Made by a program: the position numbers and the translations under genes. A stretch of 64,000 bases of DNA from NCBI GenBank assembly GCA_964574985.1, contig CAZNPH010000014.1, positions 47,308-111,307 on the forward strand, in the 5' to 3' direction. The notes beneath the pieces were generated by a model that was not told the DNA's origin, ran no database searches, and worked only from the letters and a program-made list of their open reading frames with translations. Source of the stretch: CAZNPH01 sp964574985. GTDB lineage: Bacteria > Bacteroidota > Bacteroidia > Bacteroidales > SM23-62. Positions 54,284 to 64,000 of the stretch are shown one piece after another. Numbering within the stretch: position 1 is the first letter of the stretch; each line of letters starts with the position of its first letter.

Positions 54284-55456
54284 TCAGCGATAAAGCAGAT
54301 ATTTCGCCCGGATACTGCGGAATTCAGCCAGTTCCGGCTCCCAGGTCTTCCTGATCTGCCCGGCGGTATAACCAAGAATGATCTGCGGGGGAATCTTGTC
54401 GGTCCCGGTCAGCTGATAAAAATAAGGTTTGAAGAACCTGACCTTGTCCGGGGTGTGATGATAAGCATATATGAGCCAGTCCAGCTTCACTTTGCCGAGT
54501 CCCCCGGGGGCGATCTTCCGGTATATCCTCAGATCGAAACCCCGGCAGGTATCCCCTTCATGCTTTGGGTGCATACTTTGGGAAGGAATGCTCACCGGGA
54601 TGAATGTGAAGTCCGTTCCCTCCATTCCGGGATGACCGAATGTTTCAAAAGGAAAACCCGTTCCCCGGCCCACGCTGATCACGGTGCCTTCGAACAGGGC
54701 CAGGGACGGATACAGATATACCGCATTCATGTTGGGAAGATTGGGAGAGGGACTCACCGGGAGCTTAAAACGGGACCGGTGGGTATAATTCCTGCATTTG
54801 ACATAATCCAGCGGGCATTTCACACCATCCTCCAGCCATCCTTCGCCGTTGATCATCCGGGCATATTCTGCCACGGTCATGCCGTATACGACGGGGACCG
54901 GATGAAGACCCACGAAAGACCACAAGCTGGTATCCAAAACCGGTCCGTCAATAAAAAAACCGTTGGGATTCGGCCGGTCCAAAACAAGAAGTTCCCTGCC
55001 TTCCCGGGCACATGCCTCCATGACATAGTGCAGGGTGGAAATATAGGTAAAAAACCGTACCCCCACATCCTGGATATCATATACGATTATATCCAGTCCG
55101 TTTAAATCTTCCGGATCAGGTTTCCTTTTTTCCCCGTAGAGGGAAATCACCGGGAGGCCGGTGGCTTTATCCACATCATCTTCAACCGGCTGACCCGGAC
55201 CGGCCATCCCCCTGAATCCATGCTCCGGGGAAAAAATTCTGCGGACATCAATCCCCAGGGAAAGCAGGCTGTCCACCAGGTGAACCCCGCCGATCAGTGA
55301 GGTGTGGTTGGCCACGATCCCCACCCGCTTCCCCCGGAGCATTTCAACATACTCGCCGGTTTGTTCGGCGCCGGTCAGGATACCCTGAGTTCCCGGAACA
55401 AGCAATGACATCAGCACAATCAGGAACCGGAAAAATACCGCTTGTATAAAGATCAT
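54284..55456 (-). CDS. Exo-beta-N-acetylmuramidase NamZ-like (DUF1343)
   Basis: A 390-residue exported protein of the DUF1343/NamZ family, which removes terminal MurNAc from peptidoglycan fragments: signal peptide (FFRFLIVLMSLLVPGTQG), RVGIVANHTSLIGGVHLVDSLLSLGIDVRRIFSPEHGFRG, DIIVYDIQDVGVRFFTYISTLHYVMEA, LDRPNPNGFFIDGPVLD, and GTVISVGRGTGFPFETFGHP. This fits cell-wall turnover or recycling, as does the MltF-like enzyme at 56754-58250. It converges with the aminotransferase gene. Confidence 0.92.
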   Translation of the reverse strand: MIFIQAVFFRFLIVLMSLLVPGTQGILTGAEQTGEYVEMLRGKRVGIVANHTSLIGGVHLVDSLLSLGIDVRRIFSPEHGFRGMAGPGQPVEDDVDKATGLPVISLYGEKRKPDPEDLNGLDIIVYDIQDVGVRFFTYISTLHYVMEACAREGRELLVLDRPNPNGFFIDGPVLDTSLWSFVGLHPVPVVYGMTVAEYARMINGEGWLEDGVKCPLDYVKCRNYTHRSRFKLPVSPSPNLPNMNAVYLYPSLALFEGTVISVGRGTGFPFETFGHPGMEGTDFTFIPVSIPSQSMHPKHEGDTCRGFDLRIYRKIAPGGLGKVKLDWLIYAYHHTPDKVRFFKPYFYQLTGTDKIPPQIILGYTAGQIRKTWEPELAEFRSIRAKYLLYR

Positions 55457-55502
55457 CTTAACTGTATATTTATCCTTTCGGATTACAAAAATTTACCCGG
55501 AC

Positions 55503-56744
55503 TTGAATACGGAATTGTTTATCGCCCGGCGGACGCTTCTTGACAAAGAAAGCAAAAAAAGTTTATCCAGGCACATGGTGACCATTGCCATTTTCAGCAT
55601 TTCGCTCGGACTGGCGGTCATGATCATTGCCCTGGCAGTGGTGACCGGATTCAAGCATGAGATTCGCAACAAAGTGACCGGATTCGATTCGCACATCCGG
55701 ATCCTGAACCATGATTCCAATGTGTCCTACCAAACACGGCCGGTCGATAGGGACCGTAATTTTCTCGGACGGCTCCGGAAAAATCCTTCTGTCCGCCACA
55801 TCCAGGTCTTTGCAATCAAACCGGGAATCATCAGGGGCAAAGAAGATATCCAGGGTGTGGTGCTCAAGGGAATCGGCCATGACTTTGACTGGAGTTTTTT
55901 CGACCGCTATCTTGTTACGGGAAGTATTTTCCATACGGCAGACAGCATGATCAGCAACCGGGTGGTGATTTCCGCAAATATCGCCTCCCTGCTGAAGCTG
56001 GACACAGGAGATGATTTCATCATGTATTTCATGCAGGACCCTCCCAGAACGAGAAGGTTTACCGTCAGCGGCATATATGAAACCAGTCTGGAAGAGTTCG
56101 ACCGGATCTTCGTACTGGCAGACATCCGTCATATCCAAAAGCTGAGCGGCTGGAACGAAGACCAGGTCAGCGGATTTGAAGTATTCCTCAGGGACTTCCA
56201 GGAACTGGATGCGGTGACTTCCGAAGTACGCCGCATGACCTTCGGCTTTGCTGAAAACGGGACCAGACTGAAAGTGGTCAACATCCGGGACAGTCATCCC
56301 CAGATCTTTGACTGGCTCGGCCTGATGGATATGAATGTCCTGGTCATTCTTTTTCTGATGTTGCTGGTGGCGGGATTCAATATGATCAGCGGTCTCCTGA
56401 TCATGATCCTGGAAAGGACCGGCATGATCGGGATACTGAAAGCCATGGGAACCACCAGCGCAGCCATCCGGAGAATTTTCCTTTACCAGTCCGTTGAACT
56501 GATCCTGCGCGGACTCCTGTGGGGGAACCTGATCGGAATCAGTTGCTGCCTGCTGCAAAAGCATTTCGACATCATCCGGCTGGATCAGGCTTCCTACTAT
56601 CTTACATCCGTACCCATCAACCTTGATTTATTACAGATACTTGCTCTGAACCTGGGCACATGCGCGATCATCACGCTGATGCTGATCATCCCATCATCCT
56701 TCATCTCCCGGGTTCGTCCCGTAACCGCCATCCGTTTCAACTGA
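55503..56744 (+). CDS. LolC/LolE-family lipoprotein-releasing permease
   Basis: A 413-residue ABC permease of the FtsX/LolC-E type: N-terminal LFIARRTLLDKESKKSLSRHMVTIAIFSISLGLAVMIIALAVVTGFK, a periplasmic domain (residues about 45-270), and three C-terminal helices with MISGLLIMILERTGMIGILKAMGTTSAAIRRIFL. It would work with a LolD ATPase (a candidate is at 13360-14022) to release lipoproteins. The start is TTG at 55503; the family's conserved N-terminus rules out later ATGs. It converges with the MltF-like gene. Confidence 0.9.
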   Translation: MNTELFIARRTLLDKESKKSLSRHMVTIAIFSISLGLAVMIIALAVVTGFKHEIRNKVTGFDSHIRILNHDSNVSYQTRPVDRDRNFLGRLRKNPSVRHIQVFAIKPGIIRGKEDIQGVVLKGIGHDFDWSFFDRYLVTGSIFHTADSMISNRVVISANIASLLKLDTGDDFIMYFMQDPPRTRRFTVSGIYETSLEEFDRIFVLADIRHIQKLSGWNEDQVSGFEVFLRDFQELDAVTSEVRRMTFGFAENGTRLKVVNIRDSHPQIFDWLGLMDMNVLVILFLMLLVAGFNMISGLLIMILERTGMIGILKAMGTTSAAIRRIFLYQSVELILRGLLWGNLIGISCCLLQKHFDIIRLDQASYYLTSVPINLDLLQILALNLGTCAIITLMLIIPSSFISRVRPVTAIRFN

Positions 56745-56753
56745 ACCTGGGAG

Positions 56754-58250
56754 CTACCGCAATGATCTTGCCGGAATTTCCCGGGATTCTTCCCCGAATT
56801 CTGCTATATCCGGCTGAATGATGTTCCGGTAATGATTGTATCTTTCCATTATTTCCTCAACATACCGGACGGTTTCCGTTCCCCTGCAATAGCCGTACTT
56901 CACCACCGGGTCCTGGTAATACCCGGGATCTGATTTTTTCAGCAGGAACTCTTCAACCTGATCCTCCCAGACATCGGGATTGCCTCCGTATTTTTCGGCA
57001 AGGTTCCTTGCATCGATGATGTGGCCGTATCCGACATTGTAAGCCGCCAGAATAAACCTGATCCGTTCACCCGGATCCCGGATCATTCCCCTGAAACGGT
57101 CATCCAGCCATTTCAGGAAACTGACCCCGGCTTCTATCTGCTTTTCAGGGGATGATTCCCTGCTGACCCCGAATCTTCGCATGGTGGTAGGCATCAGCTG
57201 CATCAATCCGTATGCCCCGGCCCATGAACTGGCAACCGGATCGAACCGGGATTCCTGGTATATCAGGGAAGCCAGCAAACGCCAGTCCCAGTCCAGCCTG
57301 CGGCTCTGCTCCCGGATCACTTCATCGTATGCAGAGATATTCCCGCTTCCCAGGGTATAATAATCACTGGCAAAAATTCTGGCGCTTTTCCGGCTTTTAA
57401 AGTATTTATTGTAAATCACATGATATTTCAGGGTCCTCCTGAAATCCCCCAACCACTCATTGATGGTCTTGCGCAATTCATCCGCACCCGGCTTTACAGC
57501 CCAGGCAAGACTTTGGGGAAAACTGACCGGGGTGCTCACATCCAGGTTTTCATAATATGTCTGATTCACCAGGGCAACATTCTCATCACATACGGTATAG
57601 TCGATCTCCCCTCCGGCAACCATCATGACGAGCCTTTCCGCTACTTCAGGCCTGGGAACAATGTGTATGGTATCCCCGATCTCGTCTGAGAGATTCTGAA
57701 GCCTTTGCTGGTAGGAAGAATTCTGTTGGACATAGACCGTCTTTCCGGCCAGGTCAAGCTGGTTCCTGATCAGGTGGCTGTCAATCTTACCGGCGGTCAT
57801 TTTTTCCCAGCCTTCGGGTTTTCTCTGCACCAGTACCTGACGGGTCTGGCTGTGAGGGATGGTAAAATTCAGTTTTTTTCTTCTTTCCTTGGTGACGGTA
57901 AGGTTGAGGGCGATCAGGTCACATTGTCCATGCAACAGGCAGGTAAAGGTTTCGTCAAGTTCATTGCTGACCACCACATCCAGCCGGATTCCAAGATGAT
58001 TTGCCAGTTCCTGCAGCAGTTCATACTGGTACCCCATGGGCTCCCCCCTGTATATGAAATAATTGGTGGAGTTGTAATCGGTAATGGCCACCAATCTTCC
58101 CGATTCAAGGATCTCGTCAAGGTGGACTTCCTTATCGGGTACTTCGAGGGTTTGCACCTTTTTTTCCCGGCATCCATTGAATAAAATACACGGAAAAACC
58201 AGGATGGCAGCGTATTTTCTGATCCTACCGGTTGTTTTGTTTCCCTGCAT
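56754..58250 (-). CDS. MltF-like lytic transglycosylase
   Basis: A 498-residue lipoprotein-like enzyme (leader KYAAILVFPCILFNGC). The N-terminal half is a bacterial SBP_3 solute-binding domain (GRLVAITDYNSTNYFIYRGEPMGYQYELLQELANHL). The C-terminal half is an SLT lytic transglycosylase with catalytic Glu in ASLIYQESRFDPVASSW and the AGAYGLMQLMPTTMRRFG, FILAAYNVGYGHI motifs. It cleaves peptidoglycan to 1,6-anhydromuropeptides, and the SBP domain modulates it. Same architecture as E. coli MltF. Confidence 0.94.
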   Translation of the reverse strand: MQGNKTTGRIRKYAAILVFPCILFNGCREKKVQTLEVPDKEVHLDEILESGRLVAITDYNSTNYFIYRGEPMGYQYELLQELANHLGIRLDVVVSNELDETFTCLLHGQCDLIALNLTVTKERRKKLNFTIPHSQTRQVLVQRKPEGWEKMTAGKIDSHLIRNQLDLAGKTVYVQQNSSYQQRLQNLSDEIGDTIHIVPRPEVAERLVMMVAGGEIDYTVCDENVALVNQTYYENLDVSTPVSFPQSLAWAVKPGADELRKTINEWLGDFRRTLKYHVIYNKYFKSRKSARIFASDYYTLGSGNISAYDEVIREQSRRLDWDWRLLASLIYQESRFDPVASSWAGAYGLMQLMPTTMRRFGVSRESSPEKQIEAGVSFLKWLDDRFRGMIRDPGERIRFILAAYNVGYGHIIDARNLAEKYGGNPDVWEDQVEEFLLKKSDPGYYQDPVVKYGYCRGTETVRYVEEIMERYNHYRNIIQPDIAEFGEESREIPARSLR

Positions 58251-58325
58251 TTTTGTTCATTGGATGGCAAAGAAAAGAATAAAGAAGACAGATGGTCGAG
58301 CGTTCACAAATATCTAAAATAGGAT

Positions 58326-60251
58326 TTAATCGTAAAACGTCCAAGAAAGTCCGAATTTTATTGCACGGGGCGGCATAGGATAATCACGGACCATAAAATA
58401 GTCCTTTGACCACAAACCTGAATTGACATGTTCATATTTTACAAACAAGCGCGTTCGTTTCAACCGGGCGGTAATAAAGGGGTCAATGTATACATAATTT
58501 CCGGCCTGGTCACCGTTCCCCAGATAAAACCTGCCTGTAGAAGGAACGTATCCGTATCCTGAATAACGGCTCTGGTAGAAAAAGTCAATGCCCGCCTGAA
58601 TCCTGAGCACATCACTTACCAGCCAGAATTCAAAATAATCGGAACTGTATACATTAAAAAACGGAACATCCAGTGCGCTTTTTTCATCCACATGCTGAAG
58701 CACGACTTTGTTCATCGAATGAAACGGCCCGGTGATAAAATGTTTGTGGATCCTGACCGAGATCATGTTGAGCGCACCCGCGTATAATTCGGGCACTTTC
58801 CCGGAACCGAAATAAACAAAGTTCCGGACAGAGGAAAACCTTATGTCCGCCCGAAGTCTTCTGGCCGGGGCATCAAGATACAAACCCAGATCCATCCTGC
58901 CGGTCTTTGGAAAATCATGATGCCACATGAAATGGTTCGAAGAATATTTCTGAAGAAAATAATCCGGCTCATCCGACCGGACACCTGCTTTCACTTTTAT
59001 AATGCTGCCGGGGTACTGACTGTCTTTGTACCGGCCGGACTCAAAGACCAGGGAATAATCGCCCTGTTTGTAGCCGGTGGCATGCCAGGTGCCCTGCACA
59101 TCCCATTTCCAGCCGGCTTTGTATTTTCCGGACAGGGATCCCCGGAAAAACAGGTTGTGGTAATAATTGTCCGTCAGGGGGAGAGAAGGAACATGAAATC
59201 CGTACCGTTCATACTGATGAGCCATCATCAGCCGGATCCCTGAGGCACTGGGGTCATCCCCTCTACTGAGGAAACTGAATTGAAAACGGTTTTCCACCAG
59301 ATGGTAGAGCGCTGAATCATGGGTCACGGTAGAATCGAAATAATAATTGCTGTAAAAATCATGGTCCGACCCGCTGAAATCATCCCGGTACAACCGGCTG
59401 TTGCGGCTGTACCGGAAAGAATAAGCCAGCTCGGCTTTCCTGTCCGGCCATTTCTTGAAAAATGCATTCCGGTCAGGCGGGGACAGACTGTCGTTTTCCG
59501 ATCCCTCCCGGCCGGTATTCAAAACATACTGACCGGAAACAAAAAACACCAGTTTGCGGGTATCTGATTTCCCCTGGGCAAGATTTGTTTCGTAGGTTTT
59601 GGGGTCGTCGTCCGAGTTCCTGAAAAGGCTGTCGTTCAGGAGGCCGCCATTCTCCTGGTTCTGAAACTTATTGTAATTGAAACTGGCGTGAACGGAGAGC
59701 CGGTCGCGTGAATAGGATCCGAAAAGGTCCAGCAGGCTGACTTTCGATTTCTGGTTGGCATATTGTCCTTCGGAAGAAAAAAGCCTGAACTGACCCCCGA
59801 AATTAAGAAAAGGGGAAGCGTTCTGGGTATGGATGACTTCGGCCGATTCCTCCCGCTTGGCCTTGCTCAGTCCGGCCCCCTGATACGAGAGTTGTGTGAA
59901 CGGTTTCCGTACATTGTAATAAACGGTATTGAAAGGCAACTGCAGGTAGGGCCGGTAATTCCTGAGAAACAAAAATTCCTCCCGGTTTTGTTCCGGCGGG
60001 ATGATCAGGTCTTTTGCAGGCATGCCGACATTGCCCGGATATGCATTGGAAATACTGCTCCGGAAAACCGGATTATACAACTGCAACTGTTGCTGGAAAG
60101 TATCGATCTCTGCGTCATGTTGCACGATGAAATCCTTTTCAAGGTTCCAGGTCCGTACAAAAGCTTGTGTCGAATCGGGCTCATCCCGGGCCAGGGCAGG
60201 CAAAGCATGAAACAGGAATATGACCGTCAGGAGACGGAAAAAATATCTCAT
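58326..60251 (-). CDS. Putative outer-membrane porin (Porin_10 family)
   Basis: A 641-residue outer-membrane protein: signal peptide (FFRLLTVIFLFHALPALA), a plug-like N-terminal part, then a beta barrel rich in aromatic strands (RPYLQLPFNTVYYNVRKPFTQLSYQG, GQFRLFSSEGQYANQKSKVSLLDLFG, and a C-terminal FGLSWTFYD ending in an aromatic residue pattern). This fits the PF14121 'putative porin' family of Bacteroidota. Substrate unknown. A TAnnTTTG box 6-13 bases before the ATG predicts a nearly leaderless transcript. Confidence 0.88.
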   Translation of the reverse strand: MRYFFRLLTVIFLFHALPALARDEPDSTQAFVRTWNLEKDFIVQHDAEIDTFQQQLQLYNPVFRSSISNAYPGNVGMPAKDLIIPPEQNREEFLFLRNYRPYLQLPFNTVYYNVRKPFTQLSYQGAGLSKAKREESAEVIHTQNASPFLNFGGQFRLFSSEGQYANQKSKVSLLDLFGSYSRDRLSVHASFNYNKFQNQENGGLLNDSLFRNSDDDPKTYETNLAQGKSDTRKLVFFVSGQYVLNTGREGSENDSLSPPDRNAFFKKWPDRKAELAYSFRYSRNSRLYRDDFSGSDHDFYSNYYFDSTVTHDSALYHLVENRFQFSFLSRGDDPSASGIRLMMAHQYERYGFHVPSLPLTDNYYHNLFFRGSLSGKYKAGWKWDVQGTWHATGYKQGDYSLVFESGRYKDSQYPGSIIKVKAGVRSDEPDYFLQKYSSNHFMWHHDFPKTGRMDLGLYLDAPARRLRADIRFSSVRNFVYFGSGKVPELYAGALNMISVRIHKHFITGPFHSMNKVVLQHVDEKSALDVPFFNVYSSDYFEFWLVSDVLRIQAGIDFFYQSRYSGYGYVPSTGRFYLGNGDQAGNYVYIDPFITARLKRTRLFVKYEHVNSGLWSKDYFMVRDYPMPPRAIKFGLSWTFYD

Positions 60252-60256
60252 GGCTG

Positions 60257-60264
60257 CAAATTTA
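60257..60264 (-). promoter_or_regulatory. Candidate -7 box for the Porin_10 gene
   Basis: TAAATTTG on the minus strand matches TAnnTTTG only six bases before the start codon, so transcription would begin at or next to the ATG. Confidence 0.35.
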
Positions 60265-60370
60265 GCCCATTTTTATTAACCTTAAACGCAACCGGATGTA
60301 TAAAAGGTGCCTGCCAAAATTTTTGCAAAAAAAATTTTGAAACGCCGTTCTGATCAATTCTGAATATAAA

Positions 60371-60405
60371 AAAAACCGCCTCAAAACAAATTGAAGCGGC
60401 TTTTT
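60371..60405 (-). terminator. Rho-independent terminator of the rRNA operon
   Basis: Read on the minus strand, CCGCTTCAA and TTGAGGCGG form a nine-pair stem (one G-T pair) with a short T-rich loop, followed by a run of eight T. It lies directly after 5S rRNA. T residues on the other side also make it usable in the opposite direction. Confidence 0.85.
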
Positions 60406-60410
60406 AAAAA

Positions 60411-60518
<108 letters not shown>

Positions 60519-60841
60519 AGATCTTCAATAATAAAAACGCATTGGAAAAGAGCCCCGGTCAAATGACAAACATCAGAAAAGTCTACGGGTAATTAGTATC
60601 GCTCGGCTTTGACATTACTGCCTTTACACCTGCGACCTATCAACGTCATAGTCTTTGACGACCCTTAAAGGAGATCTCATCTTGAGGCAAGCTTCGCACT
60701 TAGATGCTTTCAGTGCTTATCTCTTCCAGACATAGCTACCCTGCAATGCAGCTGGCGCCACAACAGGTACACCAGAGGTCTGTCCGCCTCGGTCCTCTCG
60801 TACTAGAGGCAGGCCCTCTCAAATCTCCAACGCCCACAACA

Positions 60842-60889
<48 letters not shown>

Positions 60890-60890
60890 A

Positions 60891-60964
<74 letters not shown>

Positions 60965-60994
60965 AAACCGCTCCGTCGATATGAGCTCTTGGGA

Positions 60995-61030
<36 letters not shown>

Positions 61031-61468
61031 TTTGAGCGATGGCCCTTCCATACGGAACCACCGGATCATTATGCCCTACTTTCGTACCTGTTCGACTTGT
61101 CGGTCTCACAGTCAAGCGCCCTTATGCCATTATACTCTGTGCATGGTTACCATTCATGCTGAGGGCACCTTGGGAAGCCTCCGTTACTTTTTTGGAGGCG
61201 ACCACCCCAGTCAAACTACCCACCAAACAATGTCTCCCGTTTTACCGGGATTAGACTTCAGATAAACAAAGGGTGGTATTCCAACGTTGACTCCACGATT
61301 CCTGGCGAAACCGCTTCACAGTCTCCCACCTATCCTCTACATTGTCTACCCAAAATCAATGTTAAGCTGTAGTAAAGGTTCACGGGGTCTTTCCGTCCCG
61401 TTGCGGGTACCCGGCATCTTCACCGGGACTACAATTTCACCGAGCTCATGGCTGAGACAGTGCCCAAA

Positions 61469-61563
<95 letters not shown>

Positions 61564-61575
61564 GTTCAGAGCTTC

Positions 61576-61591
61576 TCCCGACGAATCGGGA
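61576..61591. repeat. Palindrome TCCCGA..TCGGGA in 23S helix 68 region
   Basis: TCCCGACGAATCGGGA, six-base arms around CGAA. It occupies the tip of the hairpin equivalent to the GTTAGCGCAAGCGAAGC loop of E. coli 23S. Confidence 0.7.
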
Positions 61592-62883
61592 TAACCCCCC
61601 CCCTTAACCTTCCGGCACCGGGCAGGTGTCAGGCCTTATACATCATCTTTCGATTTAGCAAAGCCATGTGTTTTTGATAAACAGTCGCTTGGGCCGTTTC
61701 ACTGCGTCCTGACATCACTGTCAGGAGACCTTTCTCCCGAAGTTACAGGTCTATTTTGCCTAGTTCCTTAGCCATGAATCACTCGAGCACCTTAGGATTC
61801 TCTCCTTGACTACCTGTGTCGGTTTGCGGTACGGGTGGCACATATCTGAAGCTTAGGGGTTTTTCTCGGAAGTATGCTTAGGGCTACTATCCACTTGTCC
61901 GAAGACTCATGGTACTATCGGATTCAGCATGAACAAGCTGTTAACCTGCTCATATACCTACATCCTTTAACGTACTATTCCGTCAGTACGCGGGCCTTTC
62001 ACTCCTTCGTCACCCCATCGCAATATATGCCAGTACAGGAATATTAACCTGTTGTCCATTGGCTTTTCCCTTCGGATACACCTTAGGACCCGACTAACCC
62101 TGATCCGATTAGCGTTGATCAGGAAACCTTAGTCTATCGGTGAGCGGGTTTCCCACCCGCTTTATCGTTACTTATGCCTACATTTTCTTTTCCAGACGCT
62201 CCAAAAAACCTCACGGTTCATCTTCAACGCAACTGGAATGCTCCCCTACCTTCCGGCAGAACCGGAACCATAGCTTCGGTAACATGCTTGATGCCCGATT
62301 ATTATCCATGCACAATCGCTCGACTAGTGAGCTGTTACGCACTCTTTAAATGAATGGCTGCTTCCAAGCCAACATCCTAGCTGTTTCAGCAATCACACTT
62401 CGTTAGAACAACTTAGCATGTATTTGGGGACCTTAGCTGATGGTCTGGGTTGTTTCCCTTTTGGCACCGGACCTTAGCACCCAATGCCTCACTCCCGAAT
62501 ATATGTTACAGCATTCGGAGTTTGTCAAGGTTTGATAGGCGGTGAAGCCCTCTAGCCTTATCAGTAGCTCTACCTCTGCAACACGTATTTCAAGGCTGCA
62601 CCTAAATGCATTTCGGGGAGTACGAGATATTTCCTGGTTTGATTGGCCTTTCACCCCTACCCACAGCTCATCCAAAGACTTTTCAACGTCTACTGGTTCG
62701 GTCCTCCACTCCGTTTTATCAGAGCTTCAACCTGGCCATGGGTAGATCACCAGGTTTCGCGTCTACCCCCACTAACTAAGCGCCCTGTTCAGACTCGCTT
62801 TCGCTTCGGCTGCTCCCTTCATGGGATTAACCTTGCTAGTGAGGAGTAACTTATAGGCTCATTATGCAAAAGGCACGCCGTCA

Positions 62884-62899
62884 TCCCGGCAAGCCGGGA
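62884..62899. repeat. Palindrome TCCCGGC..GCCGGGA in 23S helix 25 region
   Basis: TCCCGGCAAGCCGGGA, seven-base arms around AA. It replaces the tip of the variable helix 25 hairpin. Confidence 0.7.
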
Positions 62900-62957
62900 C
62901 TCCGACAGGTTGTAAGCGTACGGTTTCAGGTACTGTTTCACTCCCTTGTTCAGGGTG

Positions 62958-62997
<40 letters not shown>

Positions 62998-63301
62998 TCT
63001 CAGGAGTATTTAGCCTTACCAGATGGTCCTGGCAGATTCACACAAGATTTCCCGTGTCTCGTGCTACTCAGGATACTGCATGAATACTGAACTTTTACAT
63101 GTACGGGACCGTCACCCTCTATGGTGCAGCTTTCCAGAAACTTCCATTTCGGTTCAGTATCCGTATTGCAGTCCTACAACCCCATATTCGCCGAAACAAA
63201 TATGGTTTGGGCTATTCCCCGTTCGATCGCCACTACTAAGGGAATCACTATTGTTTTCTCTTCCTCCGGTTACTTAGATGTTTCAGTTCACCGGGTTTGC
63301 T

Positions 63302-63317
63302 TCCCGACAAGTCGGGA
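63302..63317. repeat. Palindrome TCCCGAC..GTCGGGA in the 5' domain of 23S
   Basis: TCCCGACAAGTCGGGA, seven-base arms around AA. It lies about 150-165 bases from the 23S 5' end, in a variable hairpin. Confidence 0.7.
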
Positions 63318-63632
63318 TGATACCGCTTCACGGTACCGGGTTGCCCCATTCGGATATCCCCGGGTCGAGTGGTTATTTGCACCTAACCGGGGCTTTTCGC
63401 AGCTTGTCACGTCCTTCATCGCCTCTGAGAGCCAAGGCATCCGCCATACGCTCTTAGTAACTTTTTGCTGATGAGAATCATTTGTACCTTATACTCTTTT
63501 CCAATACGTCAAAGAACTCTTCTGCCCATAACCGGCAGATGGTGAGAATATCCCGGTCGCCCGGAATGGCTTTGAAGCCTGGCTCCGCTGCCAATTCCCA
63601 ATATCCTTAATTCTGTAAGAACTGTTGTTTTC

Positions 63633-63709
63633 TGGTGGAGAATATCGGAGTCGAACCGATGACCTCCTGCGTGCAAAGCAGGCGCTCTGGCCAACTGAGC
63701 TAATCCCCC
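63633..63709 (-). tRNA. tRNA-Ala (UGC)
   Basis: The minus strand reads GGGGGATTAGCTCAG as acceptor/D arm, an anticodon arm with loop TTTGCAC (anticodon TGC), GGTTCGACTCC in the T arm and an acceptor end ATTCTCCACCA with encoded CCA. Two G-T pairs occur in the acceptor stem. A run of C (plus strand) continues beyond its 5' end. It lies between tRNA-Ile and 23S in the rRNA spacer. Confidence 0.95.
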
Positions 63710-63758
63710 CCCCAAATATCCTGCCAACATGATTTAAAAGAACCCTTATTTCAAAAAG

Positions 63759-63832
63759 TAGTCCCGAGCAGATTTGAACTGCTGACCCCTACATTATCAG
63801 TGTAGTGCTCTAACCAGCTGAGCTACGGGACT
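63759..63832 (-). tRNA. tRNA-Ile (GAU)
   Basis: The minus strand reads AGTCCCGTAGCTCAG, anticodon loop CTGATAA between CTACA/TGTAG (anticodon GAT), AGTTCAAATCTGC as T arm, and CGGGACTA at the acceptor. CCA is not encoded (CTT follows). It lies between 16S and tRNA-Ala. Confidence 0.95.
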
Positions 63833-63951
63833 ATTTTTCCTAACAGTCATTTTCTACTCAGGGATCTGTTTTTGCTCCGGGCTATGGTAAAAAGGAAAAG
63901 GTTGGTGGCAACAAAGCATCCCTGTTCTCAGGTTCACAACAAGTCTCTCCA

Positions 63952-64000
63952 GAAAGGAGGTGTTCCAGCCACACCTTCCGGTACGGCTACCTTGTTACGA
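63952..64000 (-). rRNA. rrs: 16S ribosomal RNA, 3' end (partial)
   Basis: The last 49 bases of 16S on the minus strand, from TCGTAACAAGGTAGCCGTA through GGCTGGAACACCTCCTTTCT. The anti-Shine-Dalgarno CCTCCT is intact. The rest of the gene lies beyond the right edge. Confidence 0.95.

Noticed and set aside
56754..58250. Amino-acid transport binding protein
   Set aside because: The N-terminal SBP_3 domain alone would suggest this, but the C-terminal SLT domain with catalytic Glu shows a MltF-type enzyme.

Overview
The window comes from a member of the Bacteroidota, probably a Bacteroidales/Marinilabiliales-type genome. The evidence is a type IX secretion PorP/SprF protein beside a large adhesin with a gliding-motility C-terminal domain, a fused SecDF, DUF5686 and Porin_10 outer-membrane families, several TAnnTTTG-type -7 boxes and few Shine-Dalgarno sequences. 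Most of the DNA is moderately GC-rich. Two AT-rich stretches (about 1-3720 and about 10600-13000) stand out as acquired DNA.

Layout. 1-3720: the end of an integrated element with a tyrosine integrase, a HTH_17 protein, two unknown proteins and a partial filamentous-phage-like (pII/pX type) replication initiator, with a striking double palindrome upstream of the HTH gene. The element abuts, and appears to have rewritten, the 3' end of an exported mannonate-dehydratase-like gene. 5182-10600: GH78 alpha-L-rhamnosidase and mutS. 10600-13000: AT-rich island with a HEPN protein, an unknown protein and a SecB-like chaperone (a possible toxin-antitoxin-chaperone module), plus an intact TIGR02757 gene beside the decayed native copy of the same gene. 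13360-23721: LolD-type ATPase, Na+/Ca2+ exchanger, TatA, SecDF, a MORN lipoprotein, and a MacA/permease/TolC efflux operon with no ATPase gene. 23827-31256: glmM, an rluB-type pseudouridine synthase with no normal start codon, DUF5686 protein, era, der and a small lipoprotein.

31258-42013 (minus): a surface operon with a 1406-residue T9SS adhesin, PorP/SprF, a PD40/PKD protein, an unknown secreted protein and a giant Reg_prop-SpoIIE sensor phosphatase. 42125-60251: AI-2E family protein, NtrY-like histidine kinase, rlmH, DUF4783, nadC, YihY, valS, DUF1573, aminotransferase, NamZ-like muramidase, LolC/E permease, MltF-like lytic transglycosylase and a Porin_10 protein. 60371-64000 (minus): rRNA operon in the order 16S (partial), tRNA-Ile, tRNA-Ala, 23S, 5S, ending in a rho-independent terminator.

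Outside the two acquired stretches the content is mainly core envelope biogenesis (Sec, Tat, Lol, T9SS, peptidoglycan recycling) and translation genes, with overlapping start/stop codons marking operons. No gap longer than 300 bases lacks a gene. The longest, 4921-5181 and 10601-10821, hold divergent or AT-rich upstream DNA.
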